Below, one piece after another: positions 8,278 to 17,624 of a stretch of DNA of 64,000 nt (positions are counted from its first letter, which is position 1; each line of letters begins with the position of its first letter). The stretch comes from Scandinavium sp036495715 (GTDB taxonomy: Bacteria; Pseudomonadota; Gammaproteobacteria; Enterobacterales; Enterobacteriaceae), in contig DASXML010000075.1 of NCBI GenBank assembly GCA_036495715.1, positions 1 through 64,000 of the forward strand, read 5' to 3'. The notes beneath the pieces are model-generated. The model was not told the origin of the DNA. It made no database searches and saw only the letters and a list, made by a program, of their open reading frames with translations. The translations under genes and the position numbers were made by a program.

Positions 8278-9834
8278 TCAGATAACTTGCGAAAGGGATT
8301 GGTGGTGCGCAATTTTATTTTTCCCTCTCCGCTTTGCTTCATACAATAGTTTGTCTGCTCTGGCAAATAGCTGCTCTTCACCCTCACTGTTAGAATAAGC
8401 GCAGAACCCTCCGCTAAAGGAGGCAGAAAGCCCTTTCTCTCGCCATTTCTTGTGTGCGACCTGGACTCTCCATGTATTTAGCAACTGCAGGTATTCGTTT
8501 TTATCATTGCCTTTAAAAATTACCGCGAGTTCCTCTCCGCCATACCTGTAAATAGGATGATTATTACCCATGATCTCCATTCCAGACATACTTACATACT
8601 TCAATGCTGAATCGCCCTTCACATGGCCGAAGACATCATTAATGCTTTTAAAGTTATCGAGATCGAGTAGTGCGAAGAAAAAATCGCTATCTGATGAGAT
8701 CAACGTAGGTATGTCGAGGGAGAGCTTTCTTCTGTTAAATAATCCCGTTAGCTCGTCGGTAATCGATGCGGTGCTCGCCGATTTTAATTTTTTACTTTTA
8801 TCTGAGATAGTTTCTGAAACGTTCTCGAATGTTGCATTTTTCTTTTTGATCTCAATTCCATTTGACTGCATATAAATGGTTGTAAGAAGGGGTTTTATAT
8901 ATGTAGACATTACCATATATATCCCTATGCTAAAAATAGAGCCAATAATAATTAACAATATTGAAGCATTTCTTCCCTTACTGACAAAGGCATCAAAACT
9001 GTCCTCTGGTATAATTGTGAATGCCGCCTAGTCTGGATTTCTAGATGACTTGAAGTAAATATATTTATGCAAAACAGAATCGAAGAAAAAACCTTCATCT
9101 GTATTTTCAGATCGCACCATCCAAGTGTCAGGGATTTTTAATGTAAGAGTTCCATTCGTGTTTGTCCCCATAATAACCTTTCCACTTAAGTTGGCTATAA
9201 AAAATGAACCATCATAGGGGATTTTCTTTGATTTTATTTTTTCACTCAATGTTTTTAATGTTATGCCTAATGTGATATTGCCCACTTTGTTAATGTCGTC
9301 ATCATACATGTCGGCAGAGCCAAGCATTACCGGTATTTTTTGCTCTTTGCCATTCTTTTTAATCGTAATGCTGTAGTCAGAGTAATTTATAACGCCTGAA
9401 TTTGCTCCTGAAGCATACCAATCCTGTTGACTTGGCGTGAATTTGGTTGTTGCGGAAGGAGGGTGAATTCGGTAGTTATCGTCGTTGTCGGTAGCAATGA
9501 CGCCACTGATATAGACGTTTGAATTAACCAGAGTTGATATGATTGCGTTCTCTTTTTTTGTTTTTTTATTAGAGACAAAATTCGATATTGAGTTTTCAGT
9601 GACTAATGCTGATTTCTCAAGTGCATTAAATGCAAGGGTCGTGGCTTTTTTAGGTTCCATGACGCAATCATTAACGATCTCAACGGTAAAATTCCTCAAA
9701 TTGTTTATAACTTCACTTTTTCTGATGGCGCTTGTTGTATACAAAAAATAAGCCGTGGAGGATATAAAGGGTAATGTCCCAAGTAAGAACAGGATAAATA
9801 TTTTTTTCGAACTATCCATTTTCATTATTAACAT
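8278..9834 (-). pseudogene. Diguanylate cyclase (Cache-GGDEF), interrupted by an in-frame amber codon
   Basis: One reading frame on the - strand from 9834 to 8278 would give about 518 residues but is broken by a TAG at 9030-9028. The part before the stop (268 residues) has an N-terminal membrane helix (IFILFLLGTLPFISSTAYFLY) and a periplasmic double-Cache-like sensor. The frame stays open immediately after the TAG (AAFTIIPEDSFDAF...) through a second membrane helix (ASILLIIIGSIFSIGIYMV) to a GGDEF domain with the active-site motif RYGGEEL. The inhibitory RxxD site is absent (GNNH). A CAG-to-TAG change would explain the break. The 3' part could be reinitiated at 8958 as a membrane-anchored cyclase. 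Confidence 0.8.
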
Positions 9835-10101
9835 CCATTAAATAACGTATCGTGAGACCTGCCATGGGATAGCGGCACAGGCATATTGCTTCTTAAATTC
9901 AGCATGGCTCTCATATGGGACTCATATTTAATGCTATTAAGTTTGATTTTTTTGAGTAATGCCGAAGGCTGTAGAACAGCGCACTTGTCGCGCTGGCCCC
10001 GAAGGGGTGAGCTGCTTGCGGTGAATAATCGAACGGCGTTCGATGGAGAGTCCGTATCCCAGAAAGCAAAAAACCCGCCATAGGCGGGTTTTTCTAAATA
10101 G
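9835..10101. other. Non-coding stretch between the cyclase gene and the tRNA-Phe repeat
   Basis: About 270 bases without a convincing gene. The left part is AT-rich and should hold the promoter of the - strand cyclase. The right part ends in the terminator next to the tRNA fragment. A 65-codon frame at 9886 lacks a ribosome-binding site and crosses the terminator, so it is not called. Confidence 0.5.
10068..10093. terminator. Terminator flanking the tRNA-Phe 3' repeat
   Basis: CCCGCC-ATA-GGCGGG stem flanked by runs of A and T on both sides, so it can work in both directions. It lies immediately downstream of the tRNA 3' end (- strand), as expected for the original terminator of the chromosomal tRNA-Phe gene. 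Confidence 0.8.
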
Positions 10102-10151
10102 TGGTGCCCGGACTCGGAATCGAACCAAGGACACGGGGATTTTCAATCCCC
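10102..10151 (-). other. Attachment-site repeat: 3' 50 bp of tRNA-Phe (GAA)
   Basis: Read on the - strand, these 50 bases match the 3' part of enterobacterial tRNA-Phe: anticodon stem and GAA loop, variable loop, T arm (GGTTCGATTCC), acceptor strand and CCA. The 5' half (acceptor start, D arm) is missing: after the anticodon stem the sequence turns into unrelated DNA. This is the displaced repeat left when an element integrates into tRNA-Phe, the known target (pheU/pheV) of SPI-7-type elements. It marks the left end of the ICE; the intact tRNA should be at the other end, outside the window. Confidence 0.9.
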
Positions 10152-10228
10152 GTGTTGAGTTGTTAAATTTCTAAGCCACAAAATTGGCGTTTGTCTCACC
10201 GTATCCTGAAGCTGATTCAGGTGCAAAA

Positions 10229-11143
10229 ATGCATACAAATTCAAACTGTTATAATCCATTTTGCGTTGTGCCGCGCATCCTTCCCGTCATTTCCACCAAA
10301 GGAGGTGAGGGTAAATCCACTCAGGCTGCAAATCTGGCCGGTTTTCTGGCCGATGCTGGGATAAAAGTCCTGCTGATCGATGGTGATCATGCGCAGCCAA
10401 CCGCCTCCAGTATCTTCCCTCTGGTATATGAAGCACCCTGCGGTCTTTTCGAATTGCTGATGCAAACCGCAGATCTCAGTACTCCGGACAGCATCATATC
10501 CCGAACGAATGTCGACAATCTCGATATCATTATCTCCAACGATCCGCAAAGCTTTCTACCAACCGCTATGCTCAATGCGCCCGATGGGCGGGTACGACTG
10601 CGCAATGCACTGACACACCCTCTTTTTTCCCGTTATCCCGCCATCATCATTGATTCTCAGGGCTCCCGCTCCGTCATGTCGGAACTCATTATTCTCGCAT
10701 CTTCCGGGGAGATGGTCGGGATCGCCAAGCCGATCCTTCCTGATATCAGAGAGTTTATTCGCGGTACCGTAGCCATTCTGGAACAGCTACTGCCTTACTC
10801 CAGCTTCGGAATTAGCATGCCCACCACCCGATTGCTTATCAATTGTATGGATTACGATTCTCTGTCTATTGAAACGCTGGCGGAGATCCAGAATATCGTT
10901 GAGACACGTCGCTACAGTCAGCATGCCGATAAGATCTTAATCTCAATGCTTAATACCTGCATTTACGATCTGACCATTTATGTGCGTGGTCATGTGAAAG
11001 GGGTACCGGTACATCGTCTTGAGAAAAATACGACCCGTAAAAGCGACTCAGCATTTTCTTCCATGTATCAGCTGGCCTGTGAGCTCTTTCCCCAGTGGAC
11101 CGACAAATTTGACGCCTTTGCCGGGCTGGGGGAGTCAAAATGA
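10229..11143 (+). CDS. parA: ICE ParA-family partition ATPase
   Basis: 304 residues from the ATG at 10229; an upstream in-frame TTG at 10184 is less likely. The deviant Walker A motif of ParA/Soj proteins (VISTKGGEGKST, about residues 20-31) and the LLIDGDHAQ switch are present. Such proteins stabilise SPI-7/PFGI-1-type ICEs, possibly by partition of the excised circle. It is the first gene inside the attachment repeat and overlaps dnaB by 4 bases, as in other members of the family. Confidence 0.88.
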   Translation: MHTNSNCYNPFCVVPRILPVISTKGGEGKSTQAANLAGFLADAGIKVLLIDGDHAQPTASSIFPLVYEAPCGLFELLMQTADLSTPDSIISRTNVDNLDIIISNDPQSFLPTAMLNAPDGRVRLRNALTHPLFSRYPAIIIDSQGSRSVMSELIILASSGEMVGIAKPILPDIREFIRGTVAILEQLLPYSSFGISMPTTRLLINCMDYDSLSIETLAEIQNIVETRRYSQHADKILISMLNTCIYDLTIYVRGHVKGVPVHRLEKNTTRKSDSAFSSMYQLACELFPQWTDKFDAFAGLGESK

Positions 11144-12501
11144 TGACTTCCCTGAAAAATATACCCATGGTTTCACAGGATGCAGAGCAGTCGGTTATTG
11201 GTGGGTTGATGCTGGACAATGACCGCTGGGATGAAGTGGCGATGCTGGTAAACAGTGATGACTTCTATTATCAGCCTCACCGGATCCTGTATCAGGAGAT
11301 GATACGGCTTGTTACGGCAGGTCGTCCCATTGACCTTATTACCCTGACTGACAGCATTGAGAGCCGCGGTTCGCAATATGTGGAACAGCTTGGCGGGTTT
11401 GCTTATCTCGCTGAATTGTCGAAAAACACACCCAGTGCGGCGAATATAGTTGCATACAGTGAGATTGTTGCCCGACACAGTCAGGCCCGGCGGTTAGCCA
11501 AAATTGGCGCGGAAATCACGGAACATGTTCAACGTCCTGGCGCGGATATCCCGCTGATTATGGAACAGGCTGAACAGCAGATCACGCAGCTGGCTGAACG
11601 TGCTGAACCCGAGCAGGCAGTGTCATTGCTTAGCCGGATGGAGGCATTGCTGAACGAGCTGGAACGCCGCTGCAGCTCACCGGCAGGGATTACAGGTGCA
11701 CCGACAGGGTTTGATGCACTGGATAGCATGACCAGCGGGTTGCAGGCCGGAGATCTAATTCTGATTGCGGCGAGGCCTTCCATGGGCAAAACCGCCTTTC
11801 TTATCAGCCTGTTTCTGAATACTTTGCTACAGAGAATGGCGTCGGTTGGGCAGTTTTACAGCCTCGAACAACCAGCAGAACAAATCCTCATGCGTATGGT
11901 GGCATCTCTCGGCAATGTGGAGCTACAGCACCTGAAAAGCGGTCTCATGGATGATGAAGACTGGGCGCGGGTATCGAAGGCCTCATCGATACTGATGGGG
12001 GAAATGAAAGATCGCCTGATTATCGATGATTCCAGCGGCCTGACGCCCTCAATGCTGCGCATTCGTGCCCGCCGCTATGCCCGTAAGCACGGTCACCCTG
12101 CCATTATAGGTCTTGATTATCTCCAGTTGATGCGGTGCCCGGAGCAGGAGAACCGCACGCAGGAAATCGCCGAAATATCCCGCTCTCTAAAAGCACTGGC
12201 GAAAGAGCTTGCCTGTCCTGTCGTGGCGCTTTCTCAGCTAAATCGCCAGCTGGAGAGCCGGGCTGATAAGCGTCCGAATAATGGTGATTTACGCGATTCT
12301 GGCGCGCTGGAGCAGGACGCTGACGTCATCATCTTTATCTACCGTGATGAGGTCTATCACGAGCATTCCGATGATAAAGGTGGTGCCGAGATCATTCTCA
12401 GCAAGCAACGGCAGGGGCCAACCGGAACGATACGCCTTCAATATGAAGGGCGTTTTACCCGCTTTTCTGACATGTCTTCGCAGGCGGGAGGTTATGTATG
12501 A
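11140..12501 (+). CDS. dnaB: ICE-encoded replicative DNA helicase DnaB
   Basis: 453 residues with an N-terminal DnaB domain (about 8-110, starting SQDAEQSVIGGLMLDND) and a C-terminal RecA-like helicase domain with Walker A AARPSMGKTAF (about 209-218), Walker B IIGLDYLQLM and the ALSQLNRQLE sensor motif. It unwinds DNA at the fork as a hexamer. An element-borne DnaB beside ParA and ParB is a hallmark of SPI-7/PFGI-1 ICEs and implies element replication after excision. It overlaps parA and parB by 4 bases each. Confidence 0.92.
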   Translation: MMTSLKNIPMVSQDAEQSVIGGLMLDNDRWDEVAMLVNSDDFYYQPHRILYQEMIRLVTAGRPIDLITLTDSIESRGSQYVEQLGGFAYLAELSKNTPSAANIVAYSEIVARHSQARRLAKIGAEITEHVQRPGADIPLIMEQAEQQITQLAERAEPEQAVSLLSRMEALLNELERRCSSPAGITGAPTGFDALDSMTSGLQAGDLILIAARPSMGKTAFLISLFLNTLLQRMASVGQFYSLEQPAEQILMRMVASLGNVELQHLKSGLMDDEDWARVSKASSILMGEMKDRLIIDDSSGLTPSMLRIRARRYARKHGHPAIIGLDYLQLMRCPEQENRTQEIAEISRSLKALAKELACPVVALSQLNRQLESRADKRPNNGDLRDSGALEQDADVIIFIYRDEVYHEHSDDKGGAEIILSKQRQGPTGTIRLQYEGRFTRFSDMSSQAGGYV

Positions 12502-14162
12502 ACCGGCAGAATAGCGATCTGGGTGCGGCAATGCTTAAGCGCGGCCGTGAACCCTCAATACCTGCAGACAACAGTCTGGCTCAGCCACTTCCGGTAAATG
12601 AAATTGCCATGGTGCTGACGCTGGATCAACTGCGTCCAAATCCGGATAACCCGCGAACCAGTCGCAATCCCCGGTATGACAGCATCAAGGCATCCATCCT
12701 GGCCCGGGGGCTGGATTCCATTCCGAAGGTAACCTGTGATCCTGAGGGCGACGGAGTGTATATTTTCAGCGATGGTGGAAATACGCGCTATCAAATCCTG
12801 TGTGAACTCTGGCAGGAGACGGGTGATGAAAAATTCTATCGTATTCACACCATTTTCAAACCGTGGCCGGGGCGGCTGAAATGCGTCATTGGGCACCTGG
12901 CTGAAAACGATGTCAGGGGCGATCTTTCTTATATAGAGAAGGCGTTTGGCATTCATAAGGCCAGGGTTATCTGGGAGGAGCAGCTCCAGCGGGGCGTCAC
13001 ACTCAGGGAACTGTCTGATTTGCTGAGTAAAGAGGGTTATCCCATCGATAACTCCAGCATCAGCAGGATGGAAGACACCCTGAATTACCTCTACCCACAT
13101 ATGCCCCGGTTGCTGGAAGGCGGGATGAGTCGCGGACAGATAACGCCGTTACTCAGTCTGCGCTCATCCGCAATGAAAGTCTGGAAGACCTTCAGCGATG
13201 ATGTGTGCCCGGATTTGACGCTGGATGACGTTTTCGGCACAACATGCCGGATCTTCGATGAAACAGACAGCTATGCTTTTGATATCTTCAGGGACGAATT
13301 TATTGGTGAGCTCCTGAAAGCCCTTCCTCATCCCAGCCTCAATTACGATCGTTGGCTCATTGAGTTTGATCCCAAAGAGCAAAAGCGGCGTGAGCAGTTT
13401 GGCGAGCCGCTTCCGACCCCTGTGCTCACTCCTGTGCCTGAACGCCAGTCCGGACGGGAAGAGCAAGCGGGAAAATCCCGGCCAGCAAACGAGCAGCATG
13501 CTCGTGATGCTATTACCCCAGCACCGACTCCGACATTGCCAGTACAGGAGCCTGCAACTACATCGTCATTATCACCCTCAGACACGCAAACGACATCGTC
13601 AGTTGTACCGTTTCGTCAGGAAGTGCAGCCCGATTTATATGGTGGTGCACCTCATTACTCGGGTGAAACCGGTACGGTGCCTCTTCCGGAAACGGATGGA
13701 GAGGGAGCATTGGTCTCATCCCTCACCGATGAAGGACACAGTGGAGCCAGCGATACCATCGATTTTGCTGCGACAGGTCTGGAGCCGATTGTTGATATCT
13801 GGTGCATCACATCCTTTCAGGATGAACCTGACCACCTGAAAGATATGGCATTCCGGCTGGCTTTCGATCTGGCCGAATCAATGGGTTGCGCGGGTGATCT
13901 GCTGGAAGTGCGTGAGGGGGAGTGTGTTGGCTATGTCATCAACCAGCCTTCCTCCGCTTTTTCAGCGCTGCTCAGCGGTCTGGCTGGAAATACACCTGAT
14001 GACAATATCCTGAGTCCGGCTGCAGTGTGTGCCTGGCTGACAGGAGGGGATGGGGAGAGTGAATCTCAGCGACTGACTGATCTGGCTGTTGTCAGACTGA
14101 TGCGGCTTGTTCGCGTGATCCGGCGGCTGCGGGAGTTGCAGTCGCCGGAGAGTGAAGAATGA
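12498..14162 (+). CDS. parB: ICE ParB family protein (PFGI-1 class)
   Basis: 554 residues. A ParB/Srx-like N-terminal domain (about 35-150) has LTLDQLRPNPDNPR and a DGGNTRYQIL motif. A helix-turn-helix-containing middle follows (LRELSDLLSKEGYPIDNSSI). A proline/threonine-rich linker (about 300-410) joins a C-terminal domain of unknown function. The length and layout match the large ParB of PFGI-1-type ICEs (TIGR03764 by recollection). It probably works with ParA on a centromere-like site. The 97-bp palindromic repeat array at 16371 is one candidate. Confidence 0.85.
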   Translation: MNRQNSDLGAAMLKRGREPSIPADNSLAQPLPVNEIAMVLTLDQLRPNPDNPRTSRNPRYDSIKASILARGLDSIPKVTCDPEGDGVYIFSDGGNTRYQILCELWQETGDEKFYRIHTIFKPWPGRLKCVIGHLAENDVRGDLSYIEKAFGIHKARVIWEEQLQRGVTLRELSDLLSKEGYPIDNSSISRMEDTLNYLYPHMPRLLEGGMSRGQITPLLSLRSSAMKVWKTFSDDVCPDLTLDDVFGTTCRIFDETDSYAFDIFRDEFIGELLKALPHPSLNYDRWLIEFDPKEQKRREQFGEPLPTPVLTPVPERQSGREEQAGKSRPANEQHARDAITPAPTPTLPVQEPATTSSLSPSDTQTTSSVVPFRQEVQPDLYGGAPHYSGETGTVPLPETDGEGALVSSLTDEGHSGASDTIDFAATGLEPIVDIWCITSFQDEPDHLKDMAFRLAFDLAESMGCAGDLLEVREGECVGYVINQPSSAFSALLSGLAGNTPDDNILSPAAVCAWLTGGDGESESQRLTDLAVVRLMRLVRVIRRLRELQSPESEE

Positions 14163-14193
14163 AAGGCATAATGCAAAACACAGAGGGTTTGCT

Positions 14194-14793
14194 ATGAACC
14201 AGCACAATTTATCGCATGCAACAAATTCCATTTTGTCTTCATTGCTGATGGATCTTAAAGCCGGCAATGTCCGCCGGTGCGAGTCACTGGGCATGTCCAT
14301 TGAAGAGATCCGCGCGCTGAGCCAGCTCAGCCTGGATGAGCTTTACTACCTCAACCAGTCCCATGTGTCGGTGCTGGATTTTCGCATTAACCACGACAAT
14401 TTCTGGCTGATGCTGAACCAGGCCCGCAATGAGCAGAAGCGCTTGCTGATGATAGATAAGGCGCTTGAACTGGGGGGCTCAATGGAACTGATGGAAATCT
14501 ATTTTGGCCTCTCACCGAGCGAAGTCAGTGCCCGGCGTCGGCTTATGGGTATCGAAACGCGACAGGGCCGCACACAGTCACCAACAGAGGAAGAGGATAA
14601 TGCGTTGTGGGGGCACTGGAAAGCATCCGGTATGACATCGCCGGACTCTCATGAGGCGCTGGATGTGATGATGAAGGCGGCAGAACAGAACACCGTTTCT
14701 TTAACCGCAGTCTGGACCCGGGTCAGCCAGTGGTGTCGCGAATTCAGTCCGTCACGTCCTGTCTCTTTAGTTTCTCATCGTAAGGAGGCCTGA
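14194..14793 (+). CDS. DUF2857 family ICE protein
   Basis: 199 residues from the ATG at 14194 behind AGAGG; an upstream in-frame start at 14152 overlaps parB and lacks a site. Helical protein with SIEEIRALSQLSLDELYYLNQ and GLSPSEVSARRRLMGIE, the latter looking like a helix-turn-helix. DUF2857 proteins occur next to parB in SPI-7-like ICEs. The function is not established; a role in replication or regulation is inferred from position. Confidence 0.75.
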   Translation: MNQHNLSHATNSILSSLLMDLKAGNVRRCESLGMSIEEIRALSQLSLDELYYLNQSHVSVLDFRINHDNFWLMLNQARNEQKRLLMIDKALELGGSMELMEIYFGLSPSEVSARRRLMGIETRQGRTQSPTEEEDNALWGHWKASGMTSPDSHEALDVMMKAAEQNTVSLTAVWTRVSQWCREFSPSRPVSLVSHRKEA

Positions 14794-15023
14794 TGCAGTT
14801 GTGCGATTTTCACAAACGTCAGCAGGTTTCGCCGGGGATCCGTAAGCGTGCCGTCCGGATGCTGGAAGCACTTCGACTGGGAAAAAAGGTGTTCCGCCGT
14901 CTCGATGCCAACGGCTATCTCAAAATGGATTTAGGCCCTCACTGGCGGATCCTCAGTAAAGATGGCGGTAAGCAGTGGTGGCTGATGAATCACGAAACTT
15001 ATAACCGTGAAATACGGAAGTAA
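14793..15023 (+). CDS. Small hypothetical ICE protein
   Basis: 76 residues, overlapping the previous stop by one base and preceded by AAGGAGG. Basic protein (many Arg and Lys) with a C-terminal LGPHWRILSKDGGKQWWLMN hairpin-like segment. I do not recognise a family. Tight coupling to the DUF2857 gene and placement in the replication module suggest a nucleic-acid-binding accessory role (inference). Confidence 0.6.
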   Translation: MQLCDFHKRQQVSPGIRKRAVRMLEALRLGKKVFRRLDANGYLKMDLGPHWRILSKDGGKQWWLMNHETYNREIRK

Positions 15024-15100
15024 TGGACGCCACAGTACCAAATGAGTGCCGGGGGAACCCGGCACTTTGCTGAGAATTGTGCATTGAGAGGAATAATAAA

Positions 15101-16339
15101 ATGAGACTGCCGCCTGACAGTATTGTTGCGCTGACACTGTCCCGCATGCACCAGCGTATTGAATCGCGCGTTGCATCCGGTGATGCCGGGCAGGAACGAA
15201 GCGGACTTCTTTTTACCGGAAATGTGCATGATGCTTTCCCGCGCCGACTTTTCCTTGATGCGCGTTTGTCTCCGCTGGACAAAACGGCCTGGGTCATGAT
15301 CCGCCTGTATGCTCAGGAAAATGAGGGCGCAATTTTCCCCACCTACGATGAGCTTCAGTATCAGCTTGCCTCACCGCATTCAGATAAAGCCTCCAGAGAA
15401 ACGGTCAGTCGTGTTTTGTTGATGTTAAGACTGACCGGCTGGCTGAGTGTATGCCGGCGCGTTCGGGACAAACAGGGGCGGGTTCGTGGGAATATTTATG
15501 CGCAGCACGATGAACCACTTGGGTTTAGCGATGCTGAAATGTTTGACCCTGGCTGGCTGGAACTGGTGGAGAGCAGCTGTCTTCATAAGAACAAATCTGT
15601 CCGTATGACGGCAATCGCGGTTCTGAATGACATTCTTCACGACTCGTCAATGCGGCATCGACACAACCGTCTGGTGCTTGTCGAAGCGCGTTTATCCGGG
15701 CCTTCAGCTCCCCGGGAAATGGCTCAGCAGCAAAGTCGGGGTATACAGAGTTCGGTATCCGAACCTGGTCCGAAAAGTATAAAAAACACACCGAACCCAG
15801 TTGGGATCGCTGCCGAACTCAGTGGGAAACAGGAGGCAAATAACCCGGATTCGGAAAACGAACTCAGTCTGGAACCCGCATGTTTCCCCGGAGTTCGAAA
15901 ATCGAACGGTAACGTACGTTCTTTCACACAGAGTGTGAATAAAAAAACGTACGTTACGCCTGAGCAGACATTCCAGTTACCAGAAGCTTTTCTGAACGGG
16001 CTTGGTAGTGACGACCGTCGAATGCTGCTTGACCAGATGTTCGCTCTGCCAGATGAGCATGCCCGACAGCTTGCCGGGTTGTTACGTGAGCAACTTGCCC
16101 AGCGCAGACTGGTCAATCCGGTCGGGTGGATGTTCAGTATGCTGAGCCGCGCAAGAAATGGGGCGCTGACGCTCCCAATGGCAGAGAACGCCGGGCGGCC
16201 CGTGGTGGTGGACACTGGCGACAGGTTGAAGAATCGCCCCGCCGAAATGCATCAATCAGCACCTGTCCTGCCTGAAAAACGTGCATCTCAGCAACAGGTC
16301 AGAGCTGTCATTGCCGCTATCCGTAACCAGTACCGATGA
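15101..16339 (+). CDS. STY4528-type ICE replication protein
   Basis: 412 residues from the ATG at 15101 behind GAGAGG. The N-terminal 170 residues form a winged-helix-like region: LSPLDKTAWVMIRLY, TYDELQYQL, RETVSRVLLMLRLTGWLSV. The middle is a low-complexity Ser/Pro/Asn linker, and the C-terminus is helical (LLDQMFALPDEHARQLAGLLREQL). It resembles the family named after S. Typhi STY4528, a putative pathogenicity-island replication protein. A repeat array of the kind used by initiators follows about 30 bases after the stop. Confidence 0.75.
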   Translation: MRLPPDSIVALTLSRMHQRIESRVASGDAGQERSGLLFTGNVHDAFPRRLFLDARLSPLDKTAWVMIRLYAQENEGAIFPTYDELQYQLASPHSDKASRETVSRVLLMLRLTGWLSVCRRVRDKQGRVRGNIYAQHDEPLGFSDAEMFDPGWLELVESSCLHKNKSVRMTAIAVLNDILHDSSMRHRHNRLVLVEARLSGPSAPREMAQQQSRGIQSSVSEPGPKSIKNTPNPVGIAAELSGKQEANNPDSENELSLEPACFPGVRKSNGNVRSFTQSVNKKTYVTPEQTFQLPEAFLNGLGSDDRRMLLDQMFALPDEHARQLAGLLREQLAQRRLVNPVGWMFSMLSRARNGALTLPMAENAGRPVVVDTGDRLKNRPAEMHQSAPVLPEKRASQQQVRAVIAAIRNQYR

Positions 16340-16899
16340 TCGTCACATATGATTCTGGTCAAATTATGTTCTTGCTGCGGGGCGCAGCAAGACTGAAAAA
16401 TGTACAGCCTGGCTGACTGATATCGTTGGGGCAGACTCACTGCACTCGGATTTGGCGAAAAAATGAGCTTGCTGCGGGGCGCAGCAAGACTGAAAAATGT
16501 ACAGCCCGGCTGGTTGATATCGTTGCGGCGGACTCGCTGCACTCGGATACGGCGAAAAAATGAGCTTGCTGCGGGGCGCAGCAAGACCGAAAAATGTACA
16601 GCCCGGTTGACTGATATCGTTGGGGCAGACTCTCTGTACTCAGGTGTGCCGAAAAAATGAGCTTGCTGCGGGGCGCAGCAAGACTAATAAATGTACATGC
16701 CGGATAGTTGGCGGCAGTCGGCAAAACGAGTTGACGTCTAAAAGATGGTGTTTTGTCGGGCAAATACTGCATCGGGCGCTGATCCAGCACAATCAATAAG
16801 GGAAATTCTGTCATACCGGTATTGAGTTTCAGATTGTTGATGGTGGGCTGAATTCAGGACTATGCCCTCCTTATCTTTAATTGAATGCAGGTGTCGGTG
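16340..16899. other. 560-bp non-coding region holding a tandem repeat array
   Basis: No credible gene. Frames seen on both strands simply run through the repeats in shifting phase (97 is not a multiple of 3). The region contains the array described separately and about 200 bases of single-copy sequence before the next gene. Confidence 0.7.
16371..16697. repeat. 97-bp tandem repeats, each with a perfect palindrome
   Basis: Three full units start at 16371, 16468 and 16565, and a partial fourth starts at 16662, spacing exactly 97 bases. Each begins with CTTGCTGCG-GGG-CGCAGCAAG, a perfect 9-bp inverted repeat with a 3-base centre. Then come a conserved ATGTACAG segment, TGATATCGTTG, a GACTC segment and a GCCGAAAAAATGAG or GGCGAAAAAATGAG end. 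Scattered substitutions between units spare the palindrome. Placement directly after a replication gene suggests an origin (iterons) or a ParB-binding centromere. T tracts are missing, so these are not terminators. Confidence 0.85.
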
Positions 16900-17619
16900 A
16901 TGACTGAAAAGAAAACCCGTGCAGGTGCGCTGCAGTCTGAATTGCGTATTGAACTGCATACCAATTACGCCATCGGGTTATGGCACGGGCGTAAAGTAGT
17001 AAAGCGTGATGATGGGCTTAAAAGCAAACAACCGATCATGGGGATGCCGCAGTTTCTTTATCGCGCGGCGCTTATCAATCAGGATTCTATGCACAACAAC
17101 CCCTGGGCTGATTTGGGCATGCTGGCGCTTGAAGAGAAGCTCAAAGAGGCTGGGAGCAGGATGCAGCTGTTGATCGAGCGGTTGGATAAAGATATGGCTA
17201 TTATTCCTAAGGGGGTCACGATTACTGAAGCACTGTCATCGGAAGCGCTTGACCTCAGTGTTTACAGTGGCACGCCGCTTGGTTATCACTGCGTCTTTCT
17301 GTTGATGGGCTTTGACCAGTTCGCCAAAAAAGTGTTGCAGGCCTCACACTATGGCGTGATTTCCCGTAATAAACGTTTCGATCTGCTGGGAGAGGGGAGC
17401 CGACTGCTTCGTGAGGTCTATGGTTGTGTGTTGGGCTACCGTAAAGTCAATGCATCCCGCATTGACGCACTTGAAAACAATGAGGTATGGCGTAAAGCCT
17501 GTGAAGAGTTTGGTGAGCCAGAACGGGATATCATGTTGGGCGAAAAACGCTCTTCGTTTTCCCCCCCGTTGAATGAATCCAGCGCGAATCTGCTCAGGAT
17601 ACGTTATCCGCGGGGCTGA
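16900..17619 (+). CDS. TIGR03761 (PFL_4669-type) ICE protein
   Basis: 239 residues from the ATG at 16900, chosen over 16885 because AGGTG lies 7 bases upstream. Recognisable family segments: ELRIELHTNYAIGLWHGR, NPWADLGMLALEEKL and YHCVFLLMGFDQFAKKVLQA. The family is conserved in PFGI-1/SPI-7 elements between the parABC-dnaB genes and ssb. Function unknown. Confidence 0.8.
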   Translation: MTEKKTRAGALQSELRIELHTNYAIGLWHGRKVVKRDDGLKSKQPIMGMPQFLYRAALINQDSMHNNPWADLGMLALEEKLKEAGSRMQLLIERLDKDMAIIPKGVTITEALSSEALDLSVYSGTPLGYHCVFLLMGFDQFAKKVLQASHYGVISRNKRFDLLGEGSRLLREVYGCVLGYRKVNASRIDALENNEVWRKACEEFGEPERDIMLGEKRSSFSPPLNESSANLLRIRYPRG

Positions 17620-17624
17620 CGGGC

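Noticed and set aside
10102..10180. Complete tRNA gene
   Set aside because: Only the 3' 50 bases match tRNA-Phe; the D arm and 5' acceptor strand are missing.
16371..16697. Possible CRISPR array
   Set aside because: The units are contiguous 97-bp repeats without unique spacers, and no cas genes are nearby.
16371..16697. Palindromes as terminators
   Set aside because: None is followed by a T tract on either strand.
16437..16814. 125-codon frame on the - strand across the repeat array
   Set aside because: It passes through the repeats in three different phases, has no ribosome-binding site, and similar frames appear on the other strand.
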